Assembly (NCBI GenBank): GCA_002724315.1
Contig: PBOJ01000159.1
Coordinates: forward strand, 1-33,775
Origin: Planctomycetaceae bacterium
Lineage (GTDB): Bacteria > Planctomycetota > Planctomycetia > Planctomycetales > Planctomycetaceae
Direction of reading: 5' to 3'
DNA: 33,775 bases
The notes beneath the pieces are model-generated. The model did not search any database. It was not told the origin of the DNA and was given only the letters and a program-made list of their open reading frames with translations. The translations under genes and the position numbers were made by a program. Shown piece after piece: positions 14,119 through 23,668 of the stretch (the stretch's first letter is position 1; every line of letters begins with the position of its first letter).

Positions 14119-15765
14119 ATGGCGACAGCAGACGGTAAGGTTTCGATCAACGACGCCAATGAGCGGGATCCCTTCAACAACAACAGTTACGGGACACTTG
14201 TGGACTCGGAATTCGTTCCGGTGGAGCTGCCCGTGCTGGACGTAGAGGACTTCAACGAGCGGATCATCAAGGGTTACGAGGACGGCGTCGCCGAAAAGGG
14301 ACTGCCGGCTGACTTGTCGGTTGCCCGTTCGGTGATCCCCGCCGGCACGGCGACGTTGAGGGATTTCAGCTACGTCGCGCCAGAGATCCCGATCTACATC
14401 ACCGAGAACTGCACAGCGTGCATGGATTGCGTGACCGAGTGCCCGGACACGGCGATCCTGGGCAAGGTGCTGGCCGAAAGTGATCTCGGAACGCAGTTGG
14501 AGAAGATCGAAGACGGTGATGACCGCGAGATGTTTGAGGCCCAGTGGGCCAAGACCCGGAAGTTTTACGACGGACCGCAGAAGAAGGGCAAGGAGGGCGG
14601 CCGGTTCTCGATCATCATCGATCCGAGCAAGTGCAAGGGGTGTGCCGAGTGCGTGACTGTCTGCGATGACAAGGCGTTGAAGATGGTGCCGAAATCCGAG
14701 GAAGTGATGACGACAATTCGAAAGTCGCATCGCCTGTTCAAGGAAGTGGGCCCGTCCGACGACTCATATGTCAACGAGAACGTCTTGATCGACATGATGC
14801 TCAAGGAAGAGTCCTACATCTACGTCGGGGGCGCGGGCAGTTGTGCCGGGTGCGGCGAGGGGACCGCGTTGCGGATGATGTGCGCTGCGACCGGTGCAAA
14901 ATACGGTGACCGCTGGGGCATTGTTGCGGCAACCGGCTGTAACACGGTCTACACGTCCACCTACCCATACAATCCGTATCTTGTTCCCTGGACCAACTCA
15001 CTTTTCGAAAACGCACCCGCCGATGCTATGGGGGTTCGGACTCGGTGGGACCAGTTGGGCTGGGGCGATTACCCACTGTGGTGTATCGGTGGGGATGGGG
15101 CGATGTTCGACATCGGGTTCCAGTCTCTGTCGAGAATGCTCGCCTCGGGAATGAACATCAACGTCTTTGTTCTCGATACCCAGGTCTACTCAAACACCGG
15201 TGGCCAGGCTTCCACGAGCACATACACGGGTCAGAACACCAAGATGAGCCTTCACGGCAAGGAGATCGGTGGAAAACAGGAACTCCGCAAGGAGATCGCA
15301 CAGATCGCGATGATGCATCCCCGGACGTTCGTCGCTCAAACGACCTGTGCCCATGTCAACCACTTCTACAAGGCCGTGCTGTCAGCGATGGCGTTCGATG
15401 GACCGTCACTGATCAACTGCTTTACCACCTGTCAGCCGGAACACGGCGTGGCGGACAACATGGCAATGGACCAGGCGAGGATGGCCGTTGACACCCGGGC
15501 ATTTCCACTCCTGGTACACGATCCTGACAAGGGTGACACGCTTCGCGAACGACTCAGTCTGCAGGGGAATCCGGCGATGAAGAAGGATTGGTGGACCAAT
15601 CCGAAAACTGGAGAAGTCGTCGACTTCATCGATTTCTGTCGAAGCGAAGGCCGATTCTCCAAGCACTTTGACCGCGACGGCAACCCCTCGGAGACCTTGG
15701 AGATGGCCCGGCGGGATCGCCTGGGCAACTGGCAGTTGTTGCAGGAACTCGCCGGTCTCCGATAA
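14119..15765 (+). CDS. Pyruvate:ferredoxin oxidoreductase-like enzyme, ferredoxin-beta subunit
   Basis: 548 residues; the ATG at 14119 follows GAGGACAGGG. The N-terminal 90 residues correspond to the linker domain of NifJ. Two [4Fe-4S] motifs follow: C98-x2-C101-x2-C104-x3-C108 and C172-x2-C175-x2-C178-x3-C182. The beta part binds TPP and the proximal cluster: GSCAGCGEG (C242, C245), ATGCNTVY, and the GDGAMFDIGF...NTGGQAS region, which is the TPP-Mg GDG...N motif. All three clusters needed for electron transfer to ferredoxin are therefore likely intact. Together with the fused alpha-gamma gene 86 bp upstream it makes a complete enzyme in the NifJ domain order, broken after the gamma domain. 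The exact 2-oxoacid is not certain; pyruvate is most likely. Confidence 0.92.
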   Translation: MATADGKVSINDANERDPFNNNSYGTLVDSEFVPVELPVLDVEDFNERIIKGYEDGVAEKGLPADLSVARSVIPAGTATLRDFSYVAPEIPIYITENCTACMDCVTECPDTAILGKVLAESDLGTQLEKIEDGDDREMFEAQWAKTRKFYDGPQKKGKEGGRFSIIIDPSKCKGCAECVTVCDDKALKMVPKSEEVMTTIRKSHRLFKEVGPSDDSYVNENVLIDMMLKEESYIYVGGAGSCAGCGEGTALRMMCAATGAKYGDRWGIVAATGCNTVYTSTYPYNPYLVPWTNSLFENAPADAMGVRTRWDQLGWGDYPLWCIGGDGAMFDIGFQSLSRMLASGMNINVFVLDTQVYSNTGGQASTSTYTGQNTKMSLHGKEIGGKQELRKEIAQIAMMHPRTFVAQTTCAHVNHFYKAVLSAMAFDGPSLINCFTTCQPEHGVADNMAMDQARMAVDTRAFPLLVHDPDKGDTLRERLSLQGNPAMKKDWWTNPKTGEVVDFIDFCRSEGRFSKHFDRDGNPSETLEMARRDRLGNWQLLQELAGLR

Positions 15766-15850
15766 GGGCTGCGACCGGACGCAAAACGGCCGGATGGGTC
15801 CGCTCCACAGCGTTTGATCGTCGCGGTCGGAGGGTTCAGGGAGGAGTCCG

Positions 15851-17296
15851 ATGGACGCAAATCAGCCGCAGCATTCGCAGTTGGTGGTGCTGGGAGGCGG
15901 TCCCGGCGGATACCCGGCTGCGTTCATGGCCGCTGATGCCGGTCACGACGTGACGCTTGTCGATGATGGTGCGGTGCCCGGCGGGACGTGCCTGCGAAGC
16001 GGTTGCATTCCCTCCAAGGCGTTGCTGCATGTGGCGAGAGTGATCACTGAAGCAGCGGAGGTGTCTGCCGCAGGAGTGAGGTTCGCCCAGCCCGACATTG
16101 ATCTGGAACGTTTGCGGGTGTGGAAGGACGAAGTTGTCGCCAGCCTTGGCGGAGGAGTGGGCCAGCTTGCGGCCGCGCGTTCTGTCCGTACGGTCGTCGC
16201 ACGAGGGACGTTGCTCGATGAACATACCCTGGAACTGACCGCGGCAAACGGCGAAACCAGCCGTTTGAGTTTTGATCAACTGATCCTGGCTACCGGATCG
16301 TTGCCGGTGTGGCCTAAGTCGCTGGCTGTGGAAAGCCCGCTGGTGATGGATTCGGCCGAAGCACTTGGGTTGCCCGATGTGCCGGACCGGTTGTTGGTTG
16401 TGGGTGGCGGATATATTGGCCTGGAAATGGGCACGGTGTATGCCGCTTTGGGGGCACGCGTAACGGTTGTTGAGATGGCCGGGGCACTCTTGCCGGGGGT
16501 CGACGGTGACCTGGTTCGACCGTTGAGTCGAAGCCTGGCGGAGCGATTTGAGTCGATTCGGCTCAACACATCCGTTGAACGCTTGTCGTTAGAGGACGGC
16601 CGAGTCACTGCCGTGATGGTCAGTGAGGAACAGGGGGCGGCCACCGAGAGTTTCGACCGGGTGCTCGTGGCGGTTGGTCGGCGGCCCAACAGTGAGGGGT
16701 TGGGCCTGGAAGCGGCAGGTGTCCGGGTGGGGGCGAAGGGTGAGGTGGTTGTTGATGCTGTGGGGCGGACCAGTTGTGATCATGTCCTTGCGGTGGGGGA
16801 TGTCTGTGGTGGCGCCATGTTGGCCCACAGGGCCACGCGCGATGCGAGGCGAGTGGTCTCGGCTTTGGGGGAAACGGGACCAGAAGCGGAAACGCCCGCC
16901 GACATGCTGGTTCCGGCAGTGGCTTTCACTGATCCCGAGGTGGCATGGTGTGGGTTGACGGAGACCGATGCTCGTGAGGCCGGCCAAAAGGTGCTGGTGT
17001 CCCGGTTCCCGTGGGCAGCTTCCGGAAGAGCCCAAGCTTCGGGACGGCCTGATGGCCTCACGAAACTTGTGATCGATCCCGAAACCGGCTGTGTCCTTGG
17101 TGCCGGGGTGGTGGGAGTCGGGGCCGGCGAATTGATCGCCGAAGCGGTTTTGGCGATTTCCCAGGGTTTGACCACAGAGGAAATGGCGGCAGCGATACAC
17201 CCTCACCCGACGTTGTCGGAGACAATTTGTGAGGCCGCGGAACACGCGTCGGGGCGAGCTGTCCACATGCTGCCGCGACGCCGACGCGAGCGATGA
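15851..17296 (+). CDS. lpdA: Dihydrolipoamide dehydrogenase-like flavoprotein
   Basis: 481 residues; GGGAGGAG precedes the ATG at 15851. FAD-binding GGGPGGYPAA (15-24), the redox disulfide GGTCLRSGCIPSK (C47, C52), the NAD-binding VVGGGYIGLEMG and the second FAD motif LAVGDVCGG appear in order. The C-terminal dimer interface has HPHPTLSE (H452, E457), the catalytic His-Glu pair. It oxidises dihydrolipoyl groups with NAD+, normally as E3 of pyruvate, 2-oxoglutarate or glycine-cleavage complexes. No E1 or E2 gene is nearby; its partner operon is a ferredoxin-type oxidoreductase, which does not use lipoyl groups. It probably serves complexes encoded elsewhere. The Arg-rich end (RRRRER) is longer than usual. 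A mercuric-reductase-like or transhydrogenase-like role is a weaker alternative. Confidence 0.9.
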   Translation: MDANQPQHSQLVVLGGGPGGYPAAFMAADAGHDVTLVDDGAVPGGTCLRSGCIPSKALLHVARVITEAAEVSAAGVRFAQPDIDLERLRVWKDEVVASLGGGVGQLAAARSVRTVVARGTLLDEHTLELTAANGETSRLSFDQLILATGSLPVWPKSLAVESPLVMDSAEALGLPDVPDRLLVVGGGYIGLEMGTVYAALGARVTVVEMAGALLPGVDGDLVRPLSRSLAERFESIRLNTSVERLSLEDGRVTAVMVSEEQGAATESFDRVLVAVGRRPNSEGLGLEAAGVRVGAKGEVVVDAVGRTSCDHVLAVGDVCGGAMLAHRATRDARRVVSALGETGPEAETPADMLVPAVAFTDPEVAWCGLTETDAREAGQKVLVSRFPWAASGRAQASGRPDGLTKLVIDPETGCVLGAGVVGVGAGELIAEAVLAISQGLTTEEMAAAIHPHPTLSETICEAAEHASGRAVHMLPRRRRER

Positions 17297-17347
17297 TCGG
17301 GCCCCGGCAGGGGGGGCGGATGCGTTGTGGCAGGTCGGTCGGGTGTG

Positions 17348-17361
17348 GGCCCCTAGGGGCC
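17348..17361. other. 14-bp perfect palindrome over a stop codon
   Basis: GGCCCCTAGGGGCC contains the TAG stop of the small lipoprotein gene (17353-17355, minus). It lies 51 bp after the end of the lpd gene. It has no loop of its own, so a hairpin would lose central pairs; a bidirectional transcription-end role is only a guess. Confidence 0.3.
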
Positions 17362-17568
17362 TTCAGTACCGAGGTCGATGGGAGGAGCTGTCAGGGCCGC
17401 CTTGCCGTCGTCGGTTTCGATCAGGTCGTTTTTGCCACCGGAAAATGCGCCGTCGGGCTGTTCCGCGACATCTGTGGGGGCCTCGACGTCGCCGGGAGCT
17501 GGGCCACCGCAGCCGGTGAGAGGCAACAGGAGGGCCGACAGGAGGAGGGCGACGTGGAACAATTTCAT
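17353..17568 (-). CDS. Small predicted lipoprotein (71 aa)
   Basis: 71 residues from the ATG at 17568; the frame is open 13 codons further, but the signal peptide begins here. KLFHVALLLSALLLPLTGC is a textbook lipoprotein signal with Cys at the end of LPLTGC. The mature part is about 50 residues, rich in Gly, Pro, Asp and Ala, with no recognisable domain. Short lipoproteins of this kind often follow DUF1559 genes in planctomycetes, and it lies 57 bp downstream of one here, in the same direction. The function is unknown. Confidence 0.75.
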   Translation of the reverse strand: MKLFHVALLLSALLLPLTGCGGPAPGDVEAPTDVAEQPDGAFSGGKNDLIETDDGKAALTAPPIDLGTEGP

Positions 17569-17625
17569 GACAAACTCGTGAATTGAAGGAGAATGAGACG
17601 GTGGCATCCAGGTGGTTGAGGAGTT

Positions 17626-18609
17626 CTAGAGTCCTTCTGTGACCCCGCGTTCTTCCATCCCGCCGTGGTAACGGTACTTCCAGACATCGATGTTGACGTT
17701 GATTGTCTGAACACTGCCGTCGGCCATAGCGAAGTTGACCTGGTCGTTGTGCTCACTGCTGAAGCGGTACCACTCCTTGCCTTCCAGTCCCCAAGCCACC
17801 GGCATGGTTCCGGTACCGATCCAGGAGTGTGAGAAAAGGTGGCGGTCTCGGTCGCTGATGACGTGAATGCCACCGGTGTGCTCACCGAAGAGCAACGTGT
17901 AACTGGAGCCATCTTCGATTTCGCTGATCTTGAATTTCGTCCGGTTGCCCAGCGCGCCGTGGTACTTGTACCACCCGTTGTCGACCGGCACCATTCCGAG
18001 GACTCCGGAACAACCGACGTAGTTGGTGCGGCCGAGATTGGTGCCCCAAGGGTGTGGGAAATACCACAGTTCCAGAGTGCCCCAGTTGCCCCCGGGAGGC
18101 CCGAAGGTATTGGTTGTTGCGCTGGTTCCCAACTCGTTCCCGTAGGGGTTGGCAGAGGGGCAGAGGAGCGCCGGAATCTTGTAGTGGGCTGTCTGCCAGC
18201 TAACCGTATCTCGCCACCAGGAGGGCCCCGTTTTGTTGAGGAGTTTCAGGACGCGAACCTGTTTCTCCAGTGACGACTGCTCCATGTGCGGCAGCAAGTA
18301 GACGATCACGCCGATCTGCTGGAACGTGCTGATGTTGGTATTGTTGTTGCGAGAGCCGACGGGCACGGGGCCGAGGTAGCCCGGTGGCAGAGTGTTCCGT
18401 TGTTCGTGGAAGGTCTGGGCAGCCAGGGCAATCTGTTTCAGTCGGTTTTTGCACTGAACTCGCCTTGCGGCCTCGCGAGCCTGCTGTACTGCTGGCAGAA
18501 GCATCGCAATCAGGATGGCGATGATCGCGATGACAACCAGCAGTTCAATCAGCGTGAATGCCCGGCGAGAATGCGTCTCCGAACGAGCCGGCCGCACTGG
18601 ACGAAACAT
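17626..18609 (-). CDS. DUF1559 prepilin-like protein
   Basis: 327 residues; AGGAGT lies just upstream of the ATG at 18609. The N-terminus has the type IV pilin/pseudopilin cleavage and methylation signal [19 protein letters not shown] at residues about 15-33, followed by the [14 protein letters not shown] amphipathic helix that is the signature of planctomycete DUF1559 proteins. The C-terminal region has the family's [19 protein letters not shown] block, with a conserved His and DGS. Such proteins are expected in the envelope after prepilin peptidase processing; the family occurs in many copies per genome and its function is largely unknown. A terminator-like hairpin sits in its leader (18634-18662), so expression may be attenuated. 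Confidence 0.95.
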   Translation of the reverse strand: MFRPVRPARSETHSRRAFTLIELLVVIAIIAILIAMLLPAVQQAREAARRVQCKNRLKQIALAAQTFHEQRNTLPPGYLGPVPVGSRNNNTNISTFQQIGVIVYLLPHMEQSSLEKQVRVLKLLNKTGPSWWRDTVSWQTAHYKIPALLCPSANPYGNELGTSATTNTFGPPGGNWGTLELWYFPHPWGTNLGRTNYVGCSGVLGMVPVDNGWYKYHGALGNRTKFKISEIEDGSSYTLLFGEHTGGIHVISDRDRHLFSHSWIGTGTMPVAWGLEGKEWYRFSSEHNDQVNFAMADGSVQTINVNIDVWKYRYHGGMEERGVTEGL

Positions 18610-18633
18610 GACTGACTCCTACCGAAAACAAAG

Positions 18634-18662
18634 AAAAAATCCTCCCTGAAAACCAGCGAGGA
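18634..18662 (-). terminator. Terminator-like hairpin in the DUF1559 leader (possible attenuator)
   Basis: On the minus strand the arm TCCTC pairs with GAGGA; inside it CTG pairs with CAG across one G-G mismatch and a GTTTT loop. Six T residues follow at once, then CTTTGTTTT. The structure has the form of an intrinsic terminator but ends 25 bp before the ATG of the DUF1559 gene. No gene on this strand lies upstream of it, so it would act on the leader of that gene or end a short RNA. The stem is modest. Confidence 0.5.
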
Positions 18663-18717
18663 GATGTTTGGAATGAGGCCGCCGGCCAGACCGTGGCCAC
18701 CGGCTGGGTCAACACCG

Positions 18718-18746
18718 ATTGTCGCGAAGTGCAGTTTTCAACGCAA
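18718..18746 (-). promoter_or_regulatory. Candidate promoter for the DUF1559 gene
   Basis: On the minus strand TTGCGT (18746-18741), a 17-bp spacer, then GACAAT (18723-18718). The transcript would begin near 18711 and carry a leader of about 100 nt containing the hairpin at 18634-18662. Both hexamers are imperfect. Confidence 0.35.
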
Positions 18747-18919
18747 GAATAATTCGCCTGGGGTTTGGTTTGGAAAGTGGCGTTTCCTGTTACGCGACGG
18801 ACTGCAAATTTTCGCTGCGGACGGTAAGATACCGCCTGACAAAATTTCGCATTCGATCTGCCACGCGTGGTGGCCACCCGGAAGTGGATCGACCCGGCTG
18901 GTGAAGGACTGTTGGCTGG

Positions 18920-20305
18920 ATGATTCCGATCAAGCAGGGTCTGGACCTGCCGATTACCGGAGCGCCCGTCCAGGAAGTGACGGCAGCGCCGCTGACGCGA
19001 CGCACAGCGGTCGTCGGTGAAGACTTTGTCGGCATGAAGCCGTCACTGGAAGTCTCCGTCGGCGATTCGGTCAAGCGCGGTAGTCGCCTGTTCACCGATC
19101 GCAAGAATCCGGGTGTCGTGTTCACCGCACCGGCGGCAGGGACGGTCGTCGAGATCAACCGTGGGGCGAAGCGTGCATTTGAGTCGCTGGTGATCGAGAC
19201 GTCCGCTGCCGAAAACGAGCCGGCTGAACAGTTCGGTGCAGTGGCCGAAACCGAAATCGAGGGGCTTTCTGCCGAAGATGTCCGTCAGAAGTTGGTTGAT
19301 TCGGGGTTGTGGACCGCTTTTCGGCAGCGACCGTTCAGTATCGTTCCGCCGGTCGACAGTGTGCCGGCCGCGGTGTTTGTCACCGCGATTGATACCAATC
19401 CACTGGCTGCTGATCCGGCGGTTGTCCTGGCTGGACAGCAGGCCGAATTCGTGCAGGGGCTTCGGGTGCTGCGCCAGCTGGACGATGCTACGGTTTATCT
19501 GGTCACTGCCGCAGGAGCGGATGTGCCCGGGACGAGTGTTCCGGGGGTTGTGCACGAGACATTCTCGGGACCCCATCCGGCCGGCCTTCCGGGAACACAC
19601 ATGCACTTCCTGTGGCCGGTCAACGAGCGGCGGATCGCCTGGCATGTTGGCTACCAGGACGTGGTGTCGATAGGTCGGTTGTTCGCATCCGGCACATTGG
19701 ACTGCGACCGGGTGGTCGCTCTGTGCGGACCTTCTGCAGGTCGCCCGCGGCTGGTGAAGACCAGGTGGGGTTGTTCTCTCGACGAACTGGTTGAGGGGGA
19801 GACTGTCGGAGAGGCGGTTCGTGTCGTTTCGGGTTCGGTTCTTGCCGGCCGGTCGGCAACGGAAACGACCGCCTACCTGGGACGGTATCACGGTCAGATT
19901 TCCCTGCTGCCGGAAGCTGTTGAACGCGAGTGGCTCGGCTGGCAACGGCCTGGGCGGGACAAGTTTTCTGTCACGCGGGCCTTTCTGGGGTCGGCCCTTT
20001 TTGCTTTCGAACGAATGCTGGGACGGCGTTCGCCGCCGGAACGATATCGCTTCAATACGTCGCTGAACGGTGGTGACCGATCGATGGTTCCGATCGGGAC
20101 CTATGAGAGAGTGATGCCCCTGGACGTGATTCCCACTTACCTGCTCCGTGCGCTGGTGGTCGGAGACACCGAGCAGGCCCGTTTGCTGGGTGCGCTGGAG
20201 CTGGATGAAGAGGATCTGGCACTGTGCACTTATGTGTGTCCGGGCAAGTACGACTACGGGACACTACTGAGACAGAACCTGGACGAGATACGACGCGAGG
20301 GCTGA
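18920..20305 (+). CDS. nqrA: Na+-translocating NADH:quinone oxidoreductase subunit A
   Basis: 461 residues from the ATG at 18920. The start [13 protein letters not shown] is the NqrA signature, followed by a biotinyl/lipoyl-like barrel ([24 protein letters not shown] split over residues about 48-71). The middle and C-terminal parts match NqrA throughout, ending in the [14 protein letters not shown] motif common to NqrA and RnfC-like proteins. NqrA is the cytoplasmic-side subunit of the sodium-pumping complex that oxidises NADH and reduces quinone. It is the first gene of an operon with nqrB 13 bp downstream. It is slightly longer than gammaproteobacterial NqrA. Confidence 0.95.
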   Translation: MIPIKQGLDLPITGAPVQEVTAAPLTRRTAVVGEDFVGMKPSLEVSVGDSVKRGSRLFTDRKNPGVVFTAPAAGTVVEINRGAKRAFESLVIETSAAENEPAEQFGAVAETEIEGLSAEDVRQKLVDSGLWTAFRQRPFSIVPPVDSVPAAVFVTAIDTNPLAADPAVVLAGQQAEFVQGLRVLRQLDDATVYLVTAAGADVPGTSVPGVVHETFSGPHPAGLPGTHMHFLWPVNERRIAWHVGYQDVVSIGRLFASGTLDCDRVVALCGPSAGRPRLVKTRWGCSLDELVEGETVGEAVRVVSGSVLAGRSATETTAYLGRYHGQISLLPEAVEREWLGWQRPGRDKFSVTRAFLGSALFAFERMLGRRSPPERYRFNTSLNGGDRSMVPIGTYERVMPLDVIPTYLLRALVVGDTEQARLLGALELDEEDLALCTYVCPGKYDYGTLLRQNLDEIRREG

Positions 20306-20318
20306 CGCCCCTACCATC

Positions 20319-21557
20319 ATGAGAGCCGTTCGTCGCATTCTGGACTCGCTGCACCCCCACTTCGAAAAGGGGGGGAAGTGGGAGCGTCTGTATCCACTCT
20401 ATGAGGGGGTCGACAGCTTCCTGTTTTCTCCGGGCTCAGTCACCGGTGGGAAGACGCATCTCCGGGATTCTCTCGACACAAAACGGATGATGAGCACGGT
20501 GATCGTGGCATTGTTGCCGTGCGTGGCAATGGCGCTCTGGAACACCGGGTTTCAGGCCAACAGCGTACTCTCGGGTGACGCATTGCTTGCCGAGGCGGCA
20601 GCTCAGCAGTGGCGAGGCGCCGTGCTGTTGGGGCTGGGTTTGTCGTTTGACCCGAACTCGTTTCTGGCGAATGTGGTTCACGGGGGCTTGTATTTTCTGC
20701 CGGTCTACGTGGTCTGCAATTTGGTTGGCGGCGGATGGGAACTGGTGTTCTGTATTGTGCGGCGACACGAACTCAACGAAGGCATGCTGGTCAGCGGGAT
20801 GCTGTTGCCTCTGACGCTGCCACCGTCGATCCCGTTGTGGCAGGTCGCGCTGGGAACGAGTTTTGGGGTCGTGATCGGAAAAGAGGTGTTTGGGGGCAGT
20901 GGTCGGAACTTCCTCAACCCGGCGCTGACGGCCAGGGCGTTCCTGTATTTCAACAACGCGACGTCGATGGTGGGAGATCGCGTGTGGGTGGCCGTGGATG
21001 GTCACTCGGCGGCGACACCACTGGGGGAACTGGCCGCTGTGGACGTGTCCGCGGCCGTGGCACAGGTTGGCGGTTGGGACTGGTGGGACAGTTTCCTGGG
21101 CGTGACGGCTGGCTCGATGGGCGAAACGTCTGCCCTGGCGTGCCTGTTTGGTGCGGTGGTGCTGATCGGGACAGGCATCGGGTCGTGGCGGATCATGCTC
21201 TCGTTGTTCGTTTCTGCGTCCGCGTGGACGTTGCTGCTCAACCAGATTGGCAGTGAAAGCAACCCGTTGTTTGCTTTGCCGGTGCACTGGCATTGGGTGG
21301 TCGGCGGTTTCGCTTTCGGGACCGTCTTCATGGCGACAGACCCGGTGTCTGCCGCTATGACCAGAACGGGCCAGTGGTATTACGGGGCTTTGATCGGGTT
21401 CATGACCATCCTGGTCCGAGTGATCAATCCGGCCTACCCCGAAGGGATCATGCTGGCCATCCTGTTCGGCAACATCTTTGCTCCGCTGATCGATTATTTC
21501 GTGTTGCAGTCCAACATCCGTCGCCGCCAGAAACGGGGAGGCGAGGATGCCGAGTGA
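20319..21557 (+). CDS. nqrB: Na+-translocating NADH:quinone oxidoreductase subunit B
   Basis: 412 residues from the ATG at 20319. It is a large membrane protein with about 10 membrane segments, NqrB/RnfD family. The N-terminal cytoplasmic segment has the family's [16 protein letters not shown] run, and [18 protein letters not shown] (192-209) is diagnostic. The covalent FMN site, SGAT in characterised NqrB proteins, appears as DGHSAATPL, making Thr233 the likely FMN-phosphoester residue. It also carries riboflavin and most of the Na+ path in the known complex. The ApbE-type transferase that would attach FMN is encoded in the same operon. The gene overlaps nqrC by 11 bp. Confidence 0.95.
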   Translation: MRAVRRILDSLHPHFEKGGKWERLYPLYEGVDSFLFSPGSVTGGKTHLRDSLDTKRMMSTVIVALLPCVAMALWNTGFQANSVLSGDALLAEAAAQQWRGAVLLGLGLSFDPNSFLANVVHGGLYFLPVYVVCNLVGGGWELVFCIVRRHELNEGMLVSGMLLPLTLPPSIPLWQVALGTSFGVVIGKEVFGGSGRNFLNPALTARAFLYFNNATSMVGDRVWVAVDGHSAATPLGELAAVDVSAAVAQVGGWDWWDSFLGVTAGSMGETSALACLFGAVVLIGTGIGSWRIMLSLFVSASAWTLLLNQIGSESNPLFALPVHWHWVVGGFAFGTVFMATDPVSAAMTRTGQWYYGALIGFMTILVRVINPAYPEGIMLAILFGNIFAPLIDYFVLQSNIRRRQKRGGEDAE

Positions 21558-22425
21558 AACAAATCGTCACACCTTCACGGTGTCATTGGTGTTGTGCCTG
21601 GTCTGCTCGTTCCTTGTGTCGGGTGCGGCCGTGCTTCTGAGAGATCTTCAGGAGGAGAACGTGGCCGATTCCCGGCGGCGAAACATCCTGATGGCGGCAT
21701 TTCCCTTGGAACTTCCCGACGAGGGCTCGTTCGCGGAATTCTATAGCAGCCGAAACGTTGCCGGCATTGCGGAGTATTTTGAGGAACATGTCGAGAGTTT
21801 TCGGGTGGATCTCCAAGACGGAGAGACCGTGCCGACGACTGACGCGGAACGGGACTATGACCAGGTGAAAGCTGCCAAGAATCCGGGACGAGAACCGAAG
21901 CTGGATCTTCGCCAGAATCCGAAGCGGGATCTCGCCGGGATCAAGGCCCGCGAGGATGTCGGTTGGGTATACGTCGTCAGGGATGACCACGAGGGGGTTG
22001 CTGTGGAGACGATCGTTTTGCCAATTCGGGGTTATGGACTGTGGTCGACGTTGAAGGGGTTTCTGGCAATCGATGCCAAGGCGTTAGCACGTGGTCCGGC
22101 AGAAACGACCGTCCGCGGTCTGACCTATTACGAACATGGTGAGACACCGGGCCTGGGCGGTGAGGTGGACAACCCGACCTGGAAGGCCAAGTGGCCGGGC
22201 CGGCGTGTTTTTGACGCCGAGTGGAATGTCAAATTGCAGGTGACCAAGAATCCCGTTGGCGACTTTGATGTCGATGCTCTGACCGGGGCGACGATCACCT
22301 CGACGGGGGTGTCGCGGATGTTGAAGTTCTGGCTGGGGAGCGACGGTTATGGGAATTACCTGAGGAAGCGGGCGTCCGCAGTCCTCAGCGCTGGCAGAGC
22401 CGGCAGAGGAGGTGCCGGTGGCTGA
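21547..22425 (+). CDS. nqrC: Na+-translocating NADH:quinone oxidoreductase subunit C
   Basis: 292 residues from the ATG at 21547, inside the end of nqrB. One N-terminal membrane helix (about residues 10-32) anchors a periplasmic FMN-binding domain. The flavinylation motif is [12 protein letters not shown] (243-254), in which Thr249 of TGAT is the expected FMN attachment site; the usual first residue is Ser. [14 protein letters not shown] (195-207) is the conserved block before it. A charged stretch at residues about 100-135 ([18 protein letters not shown]) is longer than in Vibrio NqrC. The Ala/Gly/Arg-rich tail after residue 272 is poorly conserved. Confidence 0.95.
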   Translation: MPSETNRHTFTVSLVLCLVCSFLVSGAAVLLRDLQEENVADSRRRNILMAAFPLELPDEGSFAEFYSSRNVAGIAEYFEEHVESFRVDLQDGETVPTTDAERDYDQVKAAKNPGREPKLDLRQNPKRDLAGIKAREDVGWVYVVRDDHEGVAVETIVLPIRGYGLWSTLKGFLAIDAKALARGPAETTVRGLTYYEHGETPGLGGEVDNPTWKAKWPGRRVFDAEWNVKLQVTKNPVGDFDVDALTGATITSTGVSRMLKFWLGSDGYGNYLRKRASAVLSAGRAGRGGAGG

Positions 22426-23044
22426 ACCGAAACCTCGTGACGTCCTGATCGATCCGTTGTTTGACAACAATCCGATTGCACTCCAGGTGCTCGGGATCTG
22501 CAGCGCGTTGGCGGTGACGACCCAGTTGAAGCCGACGCTGGTGATGTGCGCGGCGGTGATTTTTGTGGTCGCCTGTTCCAACGCCTCGGTGTCGCTGATC
22601 CGCAGCCAGATTCCCAGCCGAATTCGCATCATCGTGCAAATGACAATCATCGCCTCTCTGGTGATCGTCGTCGACCAGGTAATCCAGGCGTACGCCTTTT
22701 CGGTCAGCCAGCAGTTGTCGGTGTTTGTCGGCCTGATCATCACCAACTGCATCGTGATGGGGAGGGCCGAGGGATTTGCGATGAAGAACGGTGTCGCGGT
22801 GAGTTTCATGGATGGGTTGGGGAACGGTTTGGGGTACAGCCTGATCCTGCTGCTGGTTGCGTTCGTCCGCGAGTTGTTCGGCAGCGGCAAGTTGTACGGC
22901 GTCACGGTGCTTCCTCTGACCACCGAAGGTGGTTGGTTTGAGGCCAACGGACTGTTGTTGCTGCCGCCGAGCGCTTTCTTCCTGATTGGCCTGACCATCT
23001 GGGCCCTTCGGACATGGAAGCCTGAACAGGTGGAAGGGAGCTAA
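22418..23044 (+). CDS. nqrD: Na+-translocating NADH:quinone oxidoreductase subunit D
   Basis: 208 residues from the GTG at 22418, chosen because AGAGGAGG (22405-22412) ends 5 bp upstream; an in-frame GTG at 22412 would overlap that site and add two residues. Six membrane helices are expected. C28 (GICSA) and C111 ([14 protein letters not shown]) are the paired half-membrane cysteines that, with two in NqrE, hold the intramembrane Fe-S centre. The start overlaps the end of nqrC by 8 bp, showing tight coupling. Confidence 0.95.
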   Translation: MAEPKPRDVLIDPLFDNNPIALQVLGICSALAVTTQLKPTLVMCAAVIFVVACSNASVSLIRSQIPSRIRIIVQMTIIASLVIVVDQVIQAYAFSVSQQLSVFVGLIITNCIVMGRAEGFAMKNGVAVSFMDGLGNGLGYSLILLLVAFVRELFGSGKLYGVTVLPLTTEGGWFEANGLLLLPPSAFFLIGLTIWALRTWKPEQVEGS

Positions 23045-23050
23045 GCGGGA

Positions 23051-23668
23051 ATGGGCTTCGAACACTATCTGAGCCTGCTGCTGAAGGCTGTGTTTATCGA
23101 GAATCTGGCCTTGGCCTTTTTCCTGGGCATGTGCACGTTCCTGGCGATTTCCAAGGAAGTCCGGACAGCTATCGGACTGGGGATCGCGGTGATCGTGATC
23201 CAGGGAATCACCGTTCCGGTCAACAATCTGATCTACAATCTGCTGCTGAAACCGGGGGCCCTGGCGTGGCTGGGGGTTGATGCGTCCGTGGATCTGACAT
23301 TTGTCGGTTTGATCAGTTTCATTGGCGTGATCGCGGCGATGGTGCAGATCCTGGAGATGACACTCGATCGGTACTTTCCCACGCTCTACAACGAGTTGGG
23401 AATCTTTCTGCCGTTGATCACCGTCAATTGCGCCATCCTGGGCGGAACGCTTTTCATGGTCGAGCGGGATTACCAGTTCGCCGAGAGCGTCGTGTACGGC
23501 ATCGGGTCGGGGATCGGGTGGGCTATGGCGATCATGGCTCTGGCGGGGATCCGTGAGAAAATGAAGTACAGTGATGTTCCTCCAGGCCTGCGTGGGTTGG
23601 GGATCACGTTCATCACGGTGGGGCTGATGGCAATGGCTTTCATGGCCTTTGGAGGGATCCTGCTGTGA
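23051..23668 (+). CDS. nqrE: Na+-translocating NADH:quinone oxidoreductase subunit E
   Basis: 205 residues from the ATG at 23051, 6 bp after nqrD. It is a six-helix membrane protein homologous to NqrD in inverted topology. C28 (LGMCTFLA) and C127 (TVNCAILGG) are the partner cysteines for the intramembrane Fe-S centre shared with NqrD. The [15 protein letters not shown] start and [13 protein letters not shown] loop are typical. It overlaps nqrF by 4 bp (GTGA). Confidence 0.96.
   Translation: MGFEHYLSLLLKAVFIENLALAFFLGMCTFLAISKEVRTAIGLGIAVIVIQGITVPVNNLIYNLLLKPGALAWLGVDASVDLTFVGLISFIGVIAAMVQILEMTLDRYFPTLYNELGIFLPLITVNCAILGGTLFMVERDYQFAESVVYGIGSGIGWAMAIMALAGIREKMKYSDVPPGLRGLGITFITVGLMAMAFMAFGGILL

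Larger units (their letters stand above)
18610..18919. other. 310-bp divergent intergenic region (DUF1559 / nqrA)
   Basis: No gene is supported in this stretch. On the minus strand it holds a candidate promoter (18718-18746) and a terminator-like hairpin (18634-18662) ahead of the DUF1559 gene. On the plus strand nqrA starts at 18920; the best -10-like string is TAAGAT at 18825-18830, with a poor CTGCAA -35 17 bp upstream. Confidence 0.5.
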
